From Phaeobacter gallaeciensis DSM 26640 (lineage in GTDB: Bacteria > Pseudomonadota > Alphaproteobacteria > Rhodobacterales > Rhodobacteraceae), in contig NC_023137.1 in assembly GCF_000511385.1 (NCBI RefSeq), positions 1,371,001 to 1,435,000 on the forward strand: DNA of 64,000 nucleotides, read 5' to 3'. Under the pieces are notes generated by a model. The model ran no database searches. It was not told the DNA's origin and saw only the letters and a list, made by a program, of their open reading frames with translations. This document shows positions 27,684 through 36,168 of this stretch, piece by piece. The position numbers and the translations under genes were made by a program. How positions within the stretch are numbered: position 1 is the first letter of the stretch; every line of letters starts with the position of its first letter.

Positions 27684-28748
27684 TTGCGGCTCACAAAACG
27701 GATACTTAATATAGTTAAACTTACCATCTACCTCGACACATCGTCGTGGAACCATCTTCTCGGTGGGCAAATGTCATCGTTGGAACGGATCATTCGAAAA
27801 TCGGAAACTTGTATTCCTTGCTATTCCACTCAGACCATCGAAGAGCTTCTCGGGGCAAGCAACGAGACGAAAAGAAATGAATTGGACATACAGCTAGACG
27901 AAGTCGGTGCTAGATTTCTTGAGACAATTTCCGATGCCTTAGGCAGCATGCCAACAGACTACAGGATAACTGTGAAGAACAGCAAGGAACGCAGGCAGAT
28001 CCACGAAGACATGCAGAGTTTCTCATCTGTCGGCGGCTTTGGACTTGGCGACCTTCTTCAAAAGTTTATTGGCGGAATTGGCTCTGCATCCTTTGAGGAT
28101 GTATTCCAAAAGGCGCAGACAGACATTGAACGCCTGCTCGACTTTGATGTTTCAGAGTTCCCTCCCGAATTAGCGGCAATCGTCACGAGCAAGGCAGAGG
28201 CGATGATGGAGCAAGCCCGCATAACTCAGAACGATCTCTTGGAGCAATTGAGCAAAGAGGATGGCATTCGGCTTGAACAGTTGGATCCTGCCCGCATCAA
28301 CAATTTTACTGGAGCGGGTGCTGTTGAACGGATCATTGAAGCAGCAAAACAACACGACGGCACCTCTGTTTTGGTTGAGAAGTTTCTTGAAGAGCCGCCG
28401 CGCATACCTTCAAATCGCACTGATGCGCACCTCGTTGATCCAAGTTGGGAAAAGATTCACCGGCTCGCTCAGTTCTTGTTCCTACTTGGTTATTGGAGAG
28501 AACCAAAACATAGGAAGGATACGGAGAGAGCGAGGATTGATTTTTCCGGAGGACAAGCCGACATTTGTCACATCGCAAATGCATCCTTCTGCGGTGTTTT
28601 TCACACTTCAGATCGGCCACAAGCCTATCTCGCGGCGGCTGTCTATGACCACCTCAAAGTCCCTACAGCAGTTCTTCTGTACACTCCGAAGACCAATGAA
28701 GAAACAATGCTGCACGCGCCCGAAAGCATCCAGGCAATTTATGAGTGA
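27684..28748 (+). CDS. PIN-like domain protein of unknown role
   Basis: The 354-residue protein starts with a beta strand and acidic residue typical of PIN nucleases (LTIYLDTSSWNHLLGG). A conserved Glu lies in TQTIEELLGASNETKR. A second acidic patch with HTSDRPQAYLAAAVYDHL near the C-terminus would complete the metal site. The middle (residues 110-290) is helical. No antitoxin gene is adjacent. The only in-frame start upstream of the catalytic Asp is TTG 27684; ATG 27771 would remove it, so the true start is uncertain or the gene is 5'-altered. Codon use is more AT-rich than the core. Confidence 0.55.
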   Translation: MRLTKRILNIVKLTIYLDTSSWNHLLGGQMSSLERIIRKSETCIPCYSTQTIEELLGASNETKRNELDIQLDEVGARFLETISDALGSMPTDYRITVKNSKERRQIHEDMQSFSSVGGFGLGDLLQKFIGGIGSASFEDVFQKAQTDIERLLDFDVSEFPPELAAIVTSKAEAMMEQARITQNDLLEQLSKEDGIRLEQLDPARINNFTGAGAVERIIEAAKQHDGTSVLVEKFLEEPPRIPSNRTDAHLVDPSWEKIHRLAQFLFLLGYWREPKHRKDTERARIDFSGGQADICHIANASFCGVFHTSDRPQAYLAAAVYDHLKVPTAVLLYTPKTNEETMLHAPESIQAIYE

Positions 28749-29214
28749 TGTGTTTTCGTCCCAGTAAAGGCTGTAGTCGGGGTGAACTCCTCACAATGTC
28801 CGCTTCCTGCTGAAACAAGGGTGCGTTCGCATGTGAAGTGAATATCTGAAGACTGCCGTGCCTGCAGATGGGCAAGCATTTGGACACGCAGAATGAATGT
28901 CGCCTTCGGGCTGGCTGCGGTGATCCCATGATAGGCATAGGTACGGGACCTACTACAACTTTGGTACTGCAATGCCGCAAGGCTGCAATGAGCCCAAAGC
29001 AACGGATGCTGCAGTTCGTTCAAACGGCGGTTATCAGCGGAGGTGCGCATCATAAATCTCTGACCAACTTCATTTAGCTGCCTATCGAGAACTCAATGGA
29101 ACGTGGTTGCAGTTTCAGATTTGTGCGTTCACGCAAGCTTTGCTTACATAGATGATGAATTATCATGCGCTAAGCATCAGGCTATCATTTGCGCAAACGA
29201 CTTGGAGAAACACA
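28749..29214. other. Gene-free interval with dispersed repeat
   Basis: No gene is supported. Copy 2 of the dispersed intergenic repeat lies at 28974-29037, and the rest looks like decayed non-coding sequence. The end of the interval carries the promoter region and GGAGAAA ribosome site of the following SDR gene. Confidence 0.45.
28974..29037 (+). repeat. Dispersed intergenic repeat, copy 2
   Basis: It matches 23933-23994 in the same orientation (GCCGCA, GAGCCCAAAG, GATGCTGC-GTT). Confidence 0.5.
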
Positions 29215-29817
29215 ATGAAAATTCTGATCGTAGGTGCAAACGGGCTGATTGGTGGGGCTATTGCTGACCGTCTCTCGGTCAAACATGAACTGATCCGAGC
29301 AGGACACAGCGGTGGCGACGTTCAAGTAGATCTCGGATCAAAGGCTTCTGTTGAAGGAATGTTCGAGGCAGCCGGTCCTGTCGATGCCGTCGTATGTGCG
29401 GCGGGTTTAGCTAACTTCGGAGCGTTCAAAGAACTAGATGATGGTGACTTTGATCTTGCTCTGTCGAACAAGCTGATGGGTCAGGTGAACCTTGTCCGGG
29501 TTGGCCAAAACCACATTCGCGATGGCGGTTCGTTTACCCTGACATCCGGCATCTTGTCCCAAGAGCCGTCCCCAGGTTCCAGCGTTCTCAGCATGGTGAA
29601 CGGCGGGCTGGAGTCTTTTGCCAAGGCCGCAGCGCTTGAGCTTGAGCGGGACATGCGGGTGAATGTCGTCAGCCCGGATTTCGTCAAAGAGACCATGGAA
29701 ATGATGGGTATGGATTCCGCAGCGGGGATTTCGGCAGCAGATACTGCCAAAGCCTACGAAGCCGCAGTTGAGGGCCAACATAACGGCGCAACACTCGCTG
29801 CGCGCGACTACGCGTGA
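29215..29817 (+). CDS. Short SDR-like protein without the usual catalytic Tyr-Lys
   Basis: The 200-residue protein begins MKILIVGANGLIGGAIADRL, a Rossmann nucleotide-binding motif, and has the AAGLANFG segment of SDRs. At the place of the YxxxK catalytic motif it reads GSSVLSMVNGGLESFAK, so neither the Tyr nor the Lys at the usual spacing is evident. It may use another mechanism or be a non-classical SDR. GGAG precedes ATG 29215. The metallo-hydrolase gene follows 26 bp downstream, so they form an operon. Confidence 0.8.
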   Translation: MKILIVGANGLIGGAIADRLSVKHELIRAGHSGGDVQVDLGSKASVEGMFEAAGPVDAVVCAAGLANFGAFKELDDGDFDLALSNKLMGQVNLVRVGQNHIRDGGSFTLTSGILSQEPSPGSSVLSMVNGGLESFAKAAALELERDMRVNVVSPDFVKETMEMMGMDSAAGISAADTAKAYEAAVEGQHNGATLAARDYA

Positions 29818-29843
29818 TTGATCGAGACAAGAGGAGAGGAAAA

Positions 29844-30839
29844 ATGAAGGCTTACTTTGGAGTTGCCGCACTGGCAGCGCTTCTCGTGACCACCGGAGCC
29901 GGTATTGCAACAGCGGAAGATGACCACAATCACACGTTTGCACCTGTACCAACGGAAGCGGCAGGTCCGGCCATTGATCCAGCCATCGGTTACGCCGTTG
30001 AGGATCTGGGCGGCGGGATATACGTAGTTCACGACGGTGCCTATCAGATGATGTTTCTGACCACCGGCGAAGGTGTGATCGCCATTGATGCGCCGCCGAC
30101 ATCCGGTGAGAAAATTCTTGCTGCAATCTCCAGCGTGACAGATGAACCAGTCACCCACGTCATCTACAGCCATACCCACACTGACCACATTGGTGCAGCT
30201 GCGATCTTCCCGGATGATGCGGTTGTTATTGCGCAGGATGAAACTGCAGCACACCTCGCGGAGAAGAAAGATCCGAACCGCCCTGTCCCGACTCAGACAT
30301 TCACCGACAGTATGACGCTTGAGGTCGGCTCTCAGACGCTTCAGCTCGACTACAAGGGTCTGAACCACAGCCCCGGCAATATCTTCATCTATGCACCGGA
30401 ACAGAAGGTTCTGATGCTGGTTGACGTAATTTTCCCTGGCTGGGCACCCTTCAAGGATCTGGCTGCGGCGGAGTCTGTTGATGGCTTCCTTGAAGCCCAT
30501 GATCAGGTGCTTGAATACGATTTCGACCACCTAGTTGGGGGTCACCTGACACGGATCGGGAACCGTGAGGATGTGAACATTCAGAAAGAGTATGTTGCGG
30601 ACATCCTCGACGCGGCTGCCAGGGCCAACGCAGCCATGGACTTTGGGGCAGCATTCGGCGAGGCGTCAGAACGTGGTGGCGATGGCAACCCCTATGCCTT
30701 CATCAACATCCTGTTCGATAACATTGCCCAGCAATGCGCAGACGAGGTTGAAGAAAAATGGCGCGACCGACTTGGCGGTGTCGATATCTTCACACTGGGT
30801 CATTGCATGCAGGTCACATGGCATCAGCGCCTTGACTGA
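29844..30839 (+). CDS. Exported metallo-beta-lactamase-fold hydrolase
   Basis: The 331-residue protein has a signal peptide (MKAYFGVAALAALLVTTGAG, cleaved near ATAED) and the zinc motif HTHTDH in VIYSHTHTDHIGAAAIF. Further predicted ligands are the His in NHSPGNIFIY and the His in DHLVGGHLTR. Fold relatives include lactonases, sulfatases and beta-lactamases; the substrate is unknown. It lies 26 bp after the SDR gene with GAGGAGAGGA upstream. The LysR and ABM genes alongside suggest an inducible detoxification cassette, by inference. Confidence 0.87.
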   Translation: MKAYFGVAALAALLVTTGAGIATAEDDHNHTFAPVPTEAAGPAIDPAIGYAVEDLGGGIYVVHDGAYQMMFLTTGEGVIAIDAPPTSGEKILAAISSVTDEPVTHVIYSHTHTDHIGAAAIFPDDAVVIAQDETAAHLAEKKDPNRPVPTQTFTDSMTLEVGSQTLQLDYKGLNHSPGNIFIYAPEQKVLMLVDVIFPGWAPFKDLAAAESVDGFLEAHDQVLEYDFDHLVGGHLTRIGNREDVNIQKEYVADILDAAARANAAMDFGAAFGEASERGGDGNPYAFINILFDNIAQQCADEVEEKWRDRLGGVDIFTLGHCMQVTWHQRLD

Positions 30840-30911
30840 GGCGGGCTGTCTCTAAATCGGTCAAACTGTGTAGGCAAAGCCCGAGTGTAGTACTTTCGGG
30901 CTTTGCCATTG

Positions 30912-31799
30912 CTATTCAACGAAACTGAACTGGCCTTCACGGATCTTTACCGTGGCGAATTCAAAGAAGGCATGAACCCTTGCACTTCTTCTGATGTCAG
31001 GATGTGCCAACAGCCAGAGGCAAGTATCATTCTTTGTCTCCGGGGCGTGCAGCTGCTGCAACTCGGGACAAGTCCGGCCAAGGTAGCACGGCAGCACAGC
31101 GATACCGAGACCTGCACGGGCCAAGTCGAACATCCCCATGACCGAACTGGTTAAGGATACAGGGGCAATGTCCGCTTTATGAGTAGCTGTCACTTTGTTC
31201 ATAGGTGATTGCCGCAGACTGTCGTCCAACTGCAGCCAGCGGTGCCGTTCCGGCGGCAGGTACTGCATAGCTTTCACATAATCCGAATGGGCATAGACCG
31301 CGTAAGAAACTGGCAACAGGTTACGGCCTATCCAGTGTTCCGGCGGATTCTGCGTTGGACGCAATGCAATATCCGCGTCACGCTGCATCAGATCCAGCGG
31401 ACGGGTGCCTGTAAGCAGCCGCATTTCCACCTCAGGGTATTTGTGCTGAAAATCCCGAAACACCGGTGAAAGCAAGTACAATAGTGAGTCTGTTGTCGTC
31501 ACAGACAAAACCCCTTCCAGCCGCAAATCCTGACCGCTCAGCTCACGCTGTATCCGGGTCATGCGCTCCTGAAGCTTCTGGCCATGCTGAAGAAAATACT
31601 CGCCCGCAGCAGTCATCACATACCCATGCGACAACCGCTCAAATAAGGTTACGCCAAGCCTGTTCTCCAGGCTCTCGACGCGCCGGAAGACAGTCGAATG
31701 GTTCACCCCCAGTTTTCGCGCGGCCCCGGACAAGCTTCCTGTTTCGCAGACGGCCAGCACAAAGGGGACATCGCTCCATTCTATCGTCTGTGCGTCCAT
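30912..31799 (-). CDS. LysR-family transcriptional regulator
   Basis: The 295-residue protein has an N-terminal winged helix-turn-helix (VCETGSLSGAARKLGVNHSTVFRRVESLENRLG) and a LysR substrate-binding domain. ATG 31799 is chosen because it gives the usual LysR N-terminus; longer in-frame starts exist. It is divergent from the ABM-domain gene at 31888 and convergent with the metallo-hydrolase gene. It probably controls the ABM gene and perhaps the SDR-hydrolase pair. Confidence 0.9.
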   Translation of the reverse strand: MDAQTIEWSDVPFVLAVCETGSLSGAARKLGVNHSTVFRRVESLENRLGVTLFERLSHGYVMTAAGEYFLQHGQKLQERMTRIQRELSGQDLRLEGVLSVTTTDSLLYLLSPVFRDFQHKYPEVEMRLLTGTRPLDLMQRDADIALRPTQNPPEHWIGRNLLPVSYAVYAHSDYVKAMQYLPPERHRWLQLDDSLRQSPMNKVTATHKADIAPVSLTSSVMGMFDLARAGLGIAVLPCYLGRTCPELQQLHAPETKNDTCLWLLAHPDIRRSARVHAFFEFATVKIREGQFSFVE

Positions 31800-31830
31800 G
31801 CAACTCTTCTTTGCAGCTGTTTGGAATTTC

Positions 31831-31861
31831 CTTGCAAGTTGTATCATCTTAAATCTGCAAG
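31831..31861. promoter_or_regulatory. Putative LysR-type operator
   Basis: CTTGCAAG (31831-31838), a perfect palindrome, and TGCAAG (31856-31861) lie between the divergent lysR and ABM starts. Position and symmetry fit a LysR binding region, but the assignment is inferred. Confidence 0.35.
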
Positions 31862-31887
31862 ACCAACCTGTTGCTGGAGGCAATACC

Positions 31888-32436
31888 ATGAACGACCAGA
31901 CCAATATCGTGACGCTGGCTTTTTCTGATCAAGTTCGCCTTTCTTTGGTAGGCGAACTGGAGCCCAAAGTCCGGGAAATGCATCTTTTGTTCGAGAAAGT
32001 GCCGGGTTTTATTTCCGCCGATGTCGTCCGCCATCCTGGCAAGGAACACATGGGCTACACCGTACAGCTCCGGTTTGAAAATGAGGAAGCGTCGGAGCGA
32101 TGGAGGGTCAACACTGAAATCATGAAGAAGCTGGCAGAAGTTGAGGCCGTGACCGGCGGAGCCGTCCACACATCCAAATGCGTTGGACTTGGCATGTGGG
32201 TAGATCACGTCGCAGGCGCGGAGCTCAAACGGCCGCCGTTCTGGAAGCAGCTCGTTTTATCGGTGTTGGGAGTATATCCCACTCTCGTCCTGCTTCGACT
32301 GATCACTGAACCTGTCGTTGGCGGATTGCCACCATTGCTCGGAATGTTCGTGATTGTGACCCTTTTGTCAGCTCTTCTGATCAATCCAATAATGCCGATG
32401 CTGAGCAGGCTGCTGCAGCCTTGGCTATCGAGGTAA
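31888..32436 (+). CDS. Antibiotic-biosynthesis-monooxygenase (ABM) domain membrane protein
   Basis: The 182-residue protein has a ferredoxin-like ABM domain in its first 95 residues (LEPKVREMHLLFEKVPGFISADVVRH ... YTVQLRFENEEASERWR) and two C-terminal transmembrane helices (FWKQLVLSVLGVYPTLVLLRL and PPLLGMFVIVTLLSALLINP). Such membrane-tethered ABM proteins are of unknown function. GGAGG precedes ATG 31888. The gene is divergent from the LysR gene, which likely regulates it. Confidence 0.8.
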   Translation: MNDQTNIVTLAFSDQVRLSLVGELEPKVREMHLLFEKVPGFISADVVRHPGKEHMGYTVQLRFENEEASERWRVNTEIMKKLAEVEAVTGGAVHTSKCVGLGMWVDHVAGAELKRPPFWKQLVLSVLGVYPTLVLLRLITEPVVGGLPPLLGMFVIVTLLSALLINPIMPMLSRLLQPWLSR

Positions 32437-32515
32437 CTGATTCCACATGCAGCAGACTTTGCGAACGGTTCTACAGCAGACCTTACTGCGCAATCGGTCT
32501 ACTGCTGCTTTGTCC

Positions 32516-32532
32516 GCAGTACTGACGTTGGG
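32516..32532 (+). repeat. 17-base repeat, copy 2
   Basis: It is identical to 26476-26492 and ends two bases before the target duplication of the IS5-type element. Confidence 0.7.
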
Positions 32533-32537
32533 CCTAG

Positions 32538-33386
32538 GCTCCAGACACATTAAATTACAGCCAGAACAGGACGGTAGCTGCGAGAGCGATGGCCGAGAGG
32601 AAGACCTTCGGGCACCTGTCATAGCGAGTGGCTACACGGCGCCCGCCCTTCAGGCGTCCGAACATAATCTCGATCCTGTTACGGGGTTCGTAGCGGCGCT
32701 TGTCGTATCGGACAGGTTTGTCGCGCGATTTTCGACCCGGAATACAGGGTTTTATTCCCTTGTCTGTAAGGGCTTCGCGGAACCAATCGGCATCATAGCC
32801 GCGATCACTCAGTAGCCAATCAGCCGATGGAAGGCTATTCACCAAAGCTCTGGCCCCCATGTAATCGCTGACCTGCCCTGCGGATATGAAGAAGCGTATC
32901 GGGCGTCCGAGACCATCGGTAACGGCATGCAACTTCGTATTCATGCCCCCCTTGCTGCGTCCGATCAGCCTGCCATGCCCCCCCTTTTTCAACCGCAGGC
33001 TGGAGGCCGTGCGGTGCGCTTTGAGGTAGGTTACGTCGACCATGAGGGTCTTGTGATCGGTTCCCTCCGCAGCGAACCCGGTCATGATCCGAGCGAACAC
33101 ACCCATATCGCTCCACCGCTTCCATCGGTTGTAGAGGGTTTTTGGTGATCCATATTCGCGAGGCACATCAGACCAACGCAACCCATTGCGATTAATGAAG
33201 ATAATTCCGCTCAAAACACGTCGATCATCAACTCTCGGCTTGCCATGTCTCTTCGGAAAGTAAGGCTGAAGGCGCGCCATCTGTTCGTCAGTCAGCCAGA
33301 ATAGATTGCTCGTGATATACCCCTGAAACTCAGGGGCTTGAAACACGCAGCCGAGATGGCGGCAACCAAACTAATGGGGCCAGAAC
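32538..33386 (-). mobile_element. IS5-family insertion sequence (849 bp) with CTAG duplication
   Basis: The element is bounded by CTAG at 32534-32537 and 33387-33390, a likely target duplication. Imperfect terminal inverted repeats are visible: GCTCCAGACACATTAAATT at the left, and GTTCTGGCCCCATTAGTTT read inward from the right, 12 of 19 identical. It carries one intact transposase gene. Size and a single short target duplication fit the IS427 branch of IS5. Confidence 0.72.
32555..33346 (-). CDS. IS5-family DDE transposase
   Basis: The 263-residue protein has the DUF4096-like N-terminus (LTDEQMARLQPYFPKRHGKPRVDDRRVLSGIIF) and the DDE catalytic domain. The first Asp lies in MVDVTYLKAHR, the second in LLSDRGYDADWFR, and the Glu in RRYEPRNRIEIMFGRLK. 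It occupies most of the IS and is a single open frame, whereas many IS427-group elements need a frameshift. No stop codon or damage is seen, so it may be active. Confidence 0.92.
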   Translation of the reverse strand: MFQAPEFQGYITSNLFWLTDEQMARLQPYFPKRHGKPRVDDRRVLSGIIFINRNGLRWSDVPREYGSPKTLYNRWKRWSDMGVFARIMTGFAAEGTDHKTLMVDVTYLKAHRTASSLRLKKGGHGRLIGRSKGGMNTKLHAVTDGLGRPIRFFISAGQVSDYMGARALVNSLPSADWLLSDRGYDADWFREALTDKGIKPCIPGRKSRDKPVRYDKRRYEPRNRIEIMFGRLKGGRRVATRYDRCPKVFLSAIALAATVLFWL

Positions 33387-33390
33387 CTAG

Positions 33391-33757
33391 GCAACGCTGG
33401 GGCAGCTGGATCCGAGTAATTGACAACTCGAGCTGTCTTGGTTTTTGATGTCGGACCGATCCCAGCGCGGTTTTCAAATTGCGCAAGACAAGCGCCAACT
33501 TGGTACGTCCCCTTAGTATCGTCTTGAAACCCGAATTTTACGCGTCGTCCGGTGTGATCCGGTTTCCCCCGGTTTCTTCCCGTTACTGCAATATCAAGTG
33601 TCTCCTAACAATGAGAATGGTAAGCAACTGGTCTCGGCCGCAGCCGCGCCTTGCGTGGTGCTTTCCCAGCCCTAAGGTCGCTGGATAGGCTTTCGTCTGC
33701 ACCTAAGGTAAGACCACCCTTATTACCGGGTGGTCTTACTATTTCGCTGCGCAGCAA
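33391..33757. other. Gene-free interval with 200-bp repeat copy B
   Basis: No gene is supported. Most of the interval is repeat copy B (33414-33611). A hairpin with AAGACCACCC / GGGTGGTCTT near 33709-33739 is a likely terminator for the minus-strand gene that ends at 33758. Confidence 0.5.
33414..33611 (+). repeat. About 200-bp dispersed repeat, copy B
   Basis: It aligns along its length with 26855-27051 in the same orientation; the last 45 bases are nearly identical. It lies just right of the IS element. Confidence 0.7.
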
Positions 33758-34324
33758 TTAATGGTTATAGATCCAGTGTCCCGCATTCCAGAATACGTAG
33801 CATTCGGCTGGGCCGAGATTGCCACGGGGACAATAGATATCATAAATAATTTCCGCCGTACCTTCTATGATGATCCCAAACCCTACGGCCACAAGGAACA
33901 CGGAGCCAAGGAGGTATCGACCCTCCTGTGGAGTGTAACCTAGCGGTTGGTTCTCTTGGTTTTTCTCCCAATTCAGGTGAATGCCGTCGTTGCTCGCATA
34001 TCCAGCAGCATCAAGTCCGGTCACATCAACAGCAGGCAAATCCCAACTCCAATTTGAGTTTACTGCGGGATACTGCAAGGTGGCGGACAGGTTGTACTGA
34101 CCGAGATGGCGGTCTGAACGCAAATCGAAGCCAAAATCGGACGATGTTTTGGGTTGGTGAGACTTCGTCCTCTCGTCAGTGTGACTGGCGGTTTGCGACG
34201 TTGATGAGTGAGCATTATGCGAAAACTCGCGTTGGCGATGTTCCGGCAACGGACCGGCCGTGGAGGTGCCGGCACTCAGGATAAGCGCGAATGTGGTAGC
34301 GATTGTAACCAGTGGCTTTGTCAT
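33758..34324 (-). CDS. Hypothetical exported protein
   Basis: The 188-residue protein has a signal peptide (MTKPLVTIATTFALILSAGTSTAG), a polar His/Ser/Thr-rich linker, a beta-rich middle (FGFDLRSDRHLGQYNLSATLQYP) and one hydrophobic segment (YLLGSVFLVAVGFGIIIEGTAEIIY). A short cysteine-containing tail follows. I do not recognise the family. It sits in the low-GC region beside the IS element and is probably acquired DNA. ATG 34324 has AGGGACCAAG upstream. Confidence 0.6.
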   Translation of the reverse strand: MTKPLVTIATTFALILSAGTSTAGPLPEHRQREFSHNAHSSTSQTASHTDERTKSHQPKTSSDFGFDLRSDRHLGQYNLSATLQYPAVNSNWSWDLPAVDVTGLDAAGYASNDGIHLNWEKNQENQPLGYTPQEGRYLLGSVFLVAVGFGIIIEGTAEIIYDIYCPRGNLGPAECYVFWNAGHWIYNH

Positions 34325-34833
34325 GTCTTGGTCCCTCTAGGTTGAGCGTGTCTGATGCGTTGTTGATGGAACCAACTTGGCAATTTGCGGTTCAGGGTTA
34401 TTGTCGTGACACGTCAAGGTTTTGGGAAAAGGCTTCAATGTGACGCGGACTTGCTTCAACTTCCCACCATTGAGGATCTCAATCAGGGTGACGCTGATCT
34501 TGCTTCCGCTGTTCACAAAAATGCGTGGCTGAGAGCTGGCGATGATCAAACTGTGATGGCTTAAAGTCGGTCTTAGATTTAGCGGGAACGAAGGTCTGCT
34601 TTGCGTTGCAGGCCACGTTTTCCAAAGCCCGCCAACAGGACTTATCTCAGCAACGCTGGCTACTTAAAGCGGATGGAAAAGTAATGACTTGGAGCACCTT
34701 GATCCTGATGGACTATATATCTGTCTTGAAAGGAATGATCTGGTTGACACGCTTAAGGTGAGAGGGCCTCATTGACCGGTCCACTGCAAGAAACTGCCCC
34801 ATACCACCCATTTGTGAGGTCGAGTAACAGCCC
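34325..34833. other. Interval without a firm gene; possible small minus-strand frame
   Basis: A minus-strand frame at 34337-34549 (up to 70 codons, containing ISVTLIEILNGGKLKQVRVT) ends 12 bp before the exported-protein gene and could be a small or truncated gene. It lacks a clear ribosome site. The rest shows nothing recognisable apart from the region upstream of the amine oxidase. Confidence 0.35.
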
Positions 34834-36168
34834 ATGCAGACGCGGAGGCAAACTTTGAAACTCGGGATTGCCAGTTTTCTGGCAGTACTGGCATCTCAAT
34901 CATCCGCCCAAAACCTAAACGGCAGAACGGTGATTGTTATCGGTGCCGGTATTGCCGGACTGGCCGCCGGGCAAGCGCTGCGCAAGAGCGGGGCAACTGT
35001 CATTGTATTTGAGGCGGGTGAGTATGTCGGCGGACGCATCCGAACAGACATGTCGTTGGGAGCACCATTTGAATATGGGGCGGGCTGGATACATGGCCCG
35101 AGCGAGGATAACCCAATCCAGAAATTGGCAGAGCACGTCGGCGGACCAAGTTTTGTTACCAATGATGATAACCTCGAAGTTTTTGGCTCGGATGGCAAAC
35201 CTCTGGCTGAAGCAGAGTATGCGTATATGGATGAGACCTACGAGCACCTTTTGCGCGAGCTTAATATGCTTGTTTTGAGGAGGGATAAACGGAGCGTTGC
35301 AAAGGCAATTGCAGATATTAAGCTCGAAGTTTTGGGTAATCCGCTTGGTCAACTGCTGCTTTCAACATTCATAGAGTTCGACATCGGAGCTGGTATCGAA
35401 GACATCTCAGCCGCAAATGCCTTCGCAGATAAAGCGTTCGATGGTGATGACGCGATATTATTGAACGGATACGAGACGATCCTTGCTCCTCTAACCGAGG
35501 GATTGGACATTCACCTTAACACGCCGGTTAATCAGATCAGCTACGATGCAAATGGCGTAACGGTTGGCGACCTGCGGGCAGACTACGCCATTTGCACCGC
35601 GCCTTTGGGTGTTTTGAAAGCAAAAACTATCCAGTTCGATCCGCCTTTACCTGGTAAACTGCAAACGGCAATTTCCGAGCTTGGCTTTGGGTCTGTAACC
35701 AAGATCGCTATGAAGTTCAAAACCGCATTTTGGGATAAGGGTATCCAGTATTTTGGGATTAGCACAGAGCCAAAAGGGCGCTGGAACTACTGGCTCAACT
35801 ACCGCACATTCAGCGATCAGAACATCCTGCTTGGCCTTTCATTTGGTCGTTATGCACCCATTGCAGATCAAATGGATCCATCCGAAATGACCGAAGACGC
35901 GCTGGACGTTTTGCGATCTGTTTGGGGGGATACTATTGGCACGCCCGAAGCTGTGTTGACTACACACTGGTCTGAATATCCGAATTTCAGAGGTGCGTAT
36001 TCGTATCCCCAGGTGGGCGGCTCGCCAGATCAGTTCGAGATTTTCGCAGAGCCAATCGAAGACCGTCTTTTTTTTGCAGGTGAACATACAATTTTTGACT
36101 ATCACAGTACGACCCACGGTGCTCTTATGTCCGGCCTGCGCACTGCGAATGCGATAACCAGGAGGTAA
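34834..36168 (+). CDS. Flavin-containing amine oxidase family protein
   Basis: The 444-residue protein has a signal sequence (MQTRRQTLKLGIASFLAVLA, with a twin-arginine-like start). An FAD-binding Rossmann motif follows (VIVIGAGIAGLAAGQAL), then the GG motif (YVGGRIRTD). A C-terminal FAD-contact region reads LFFAGEHTIFDYHSTTHGALMSGLRTA. The family oxidises amines with oxygen and releases hydrogen peroxide; the substrate is unknown. The protein is probably exported folded with FAD. It stands alone between two decayed regions. Confidence 0.88.
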   Translation: MQTRRQTLKLGIASFLAVLASQSSAQNLNGRTVIVIGAGIAGLAAGQALRKSGATVIVFEAGEYVGGRIRTDMSLGAPFEYGAGWIHGPSEDNPIQKLAEHVGGPSFVTNDDNLEVFGSDGKPLAEAEYAYMDETYEHLLRELNMLVLRRDKRSVAKAIADIKLEVLGNPLGQLLLSTFIEFDIGAGIEDISAANAFADKAFDGDDAILLNGYETILAPLTEGLDIHLNTPVNQISYDANGVTVGDLRADYAICTAPLGVLKAKTIQFDPPLPGKLQTAISELGFGSVTKIAMKFKTAFWDKGIQYFGISTEPKGRWNYWLNYRTFSDQNILLGLSFGRYAPIADQMDPSEMTEDALDVLRSVWGDTIGTPEAVLTTHWSEYPNFRGAYSYPQVGGSPDQFEIFAEPIEDRLFFAGEHTIFDYHSTTHGALMSGLRTANAITRR

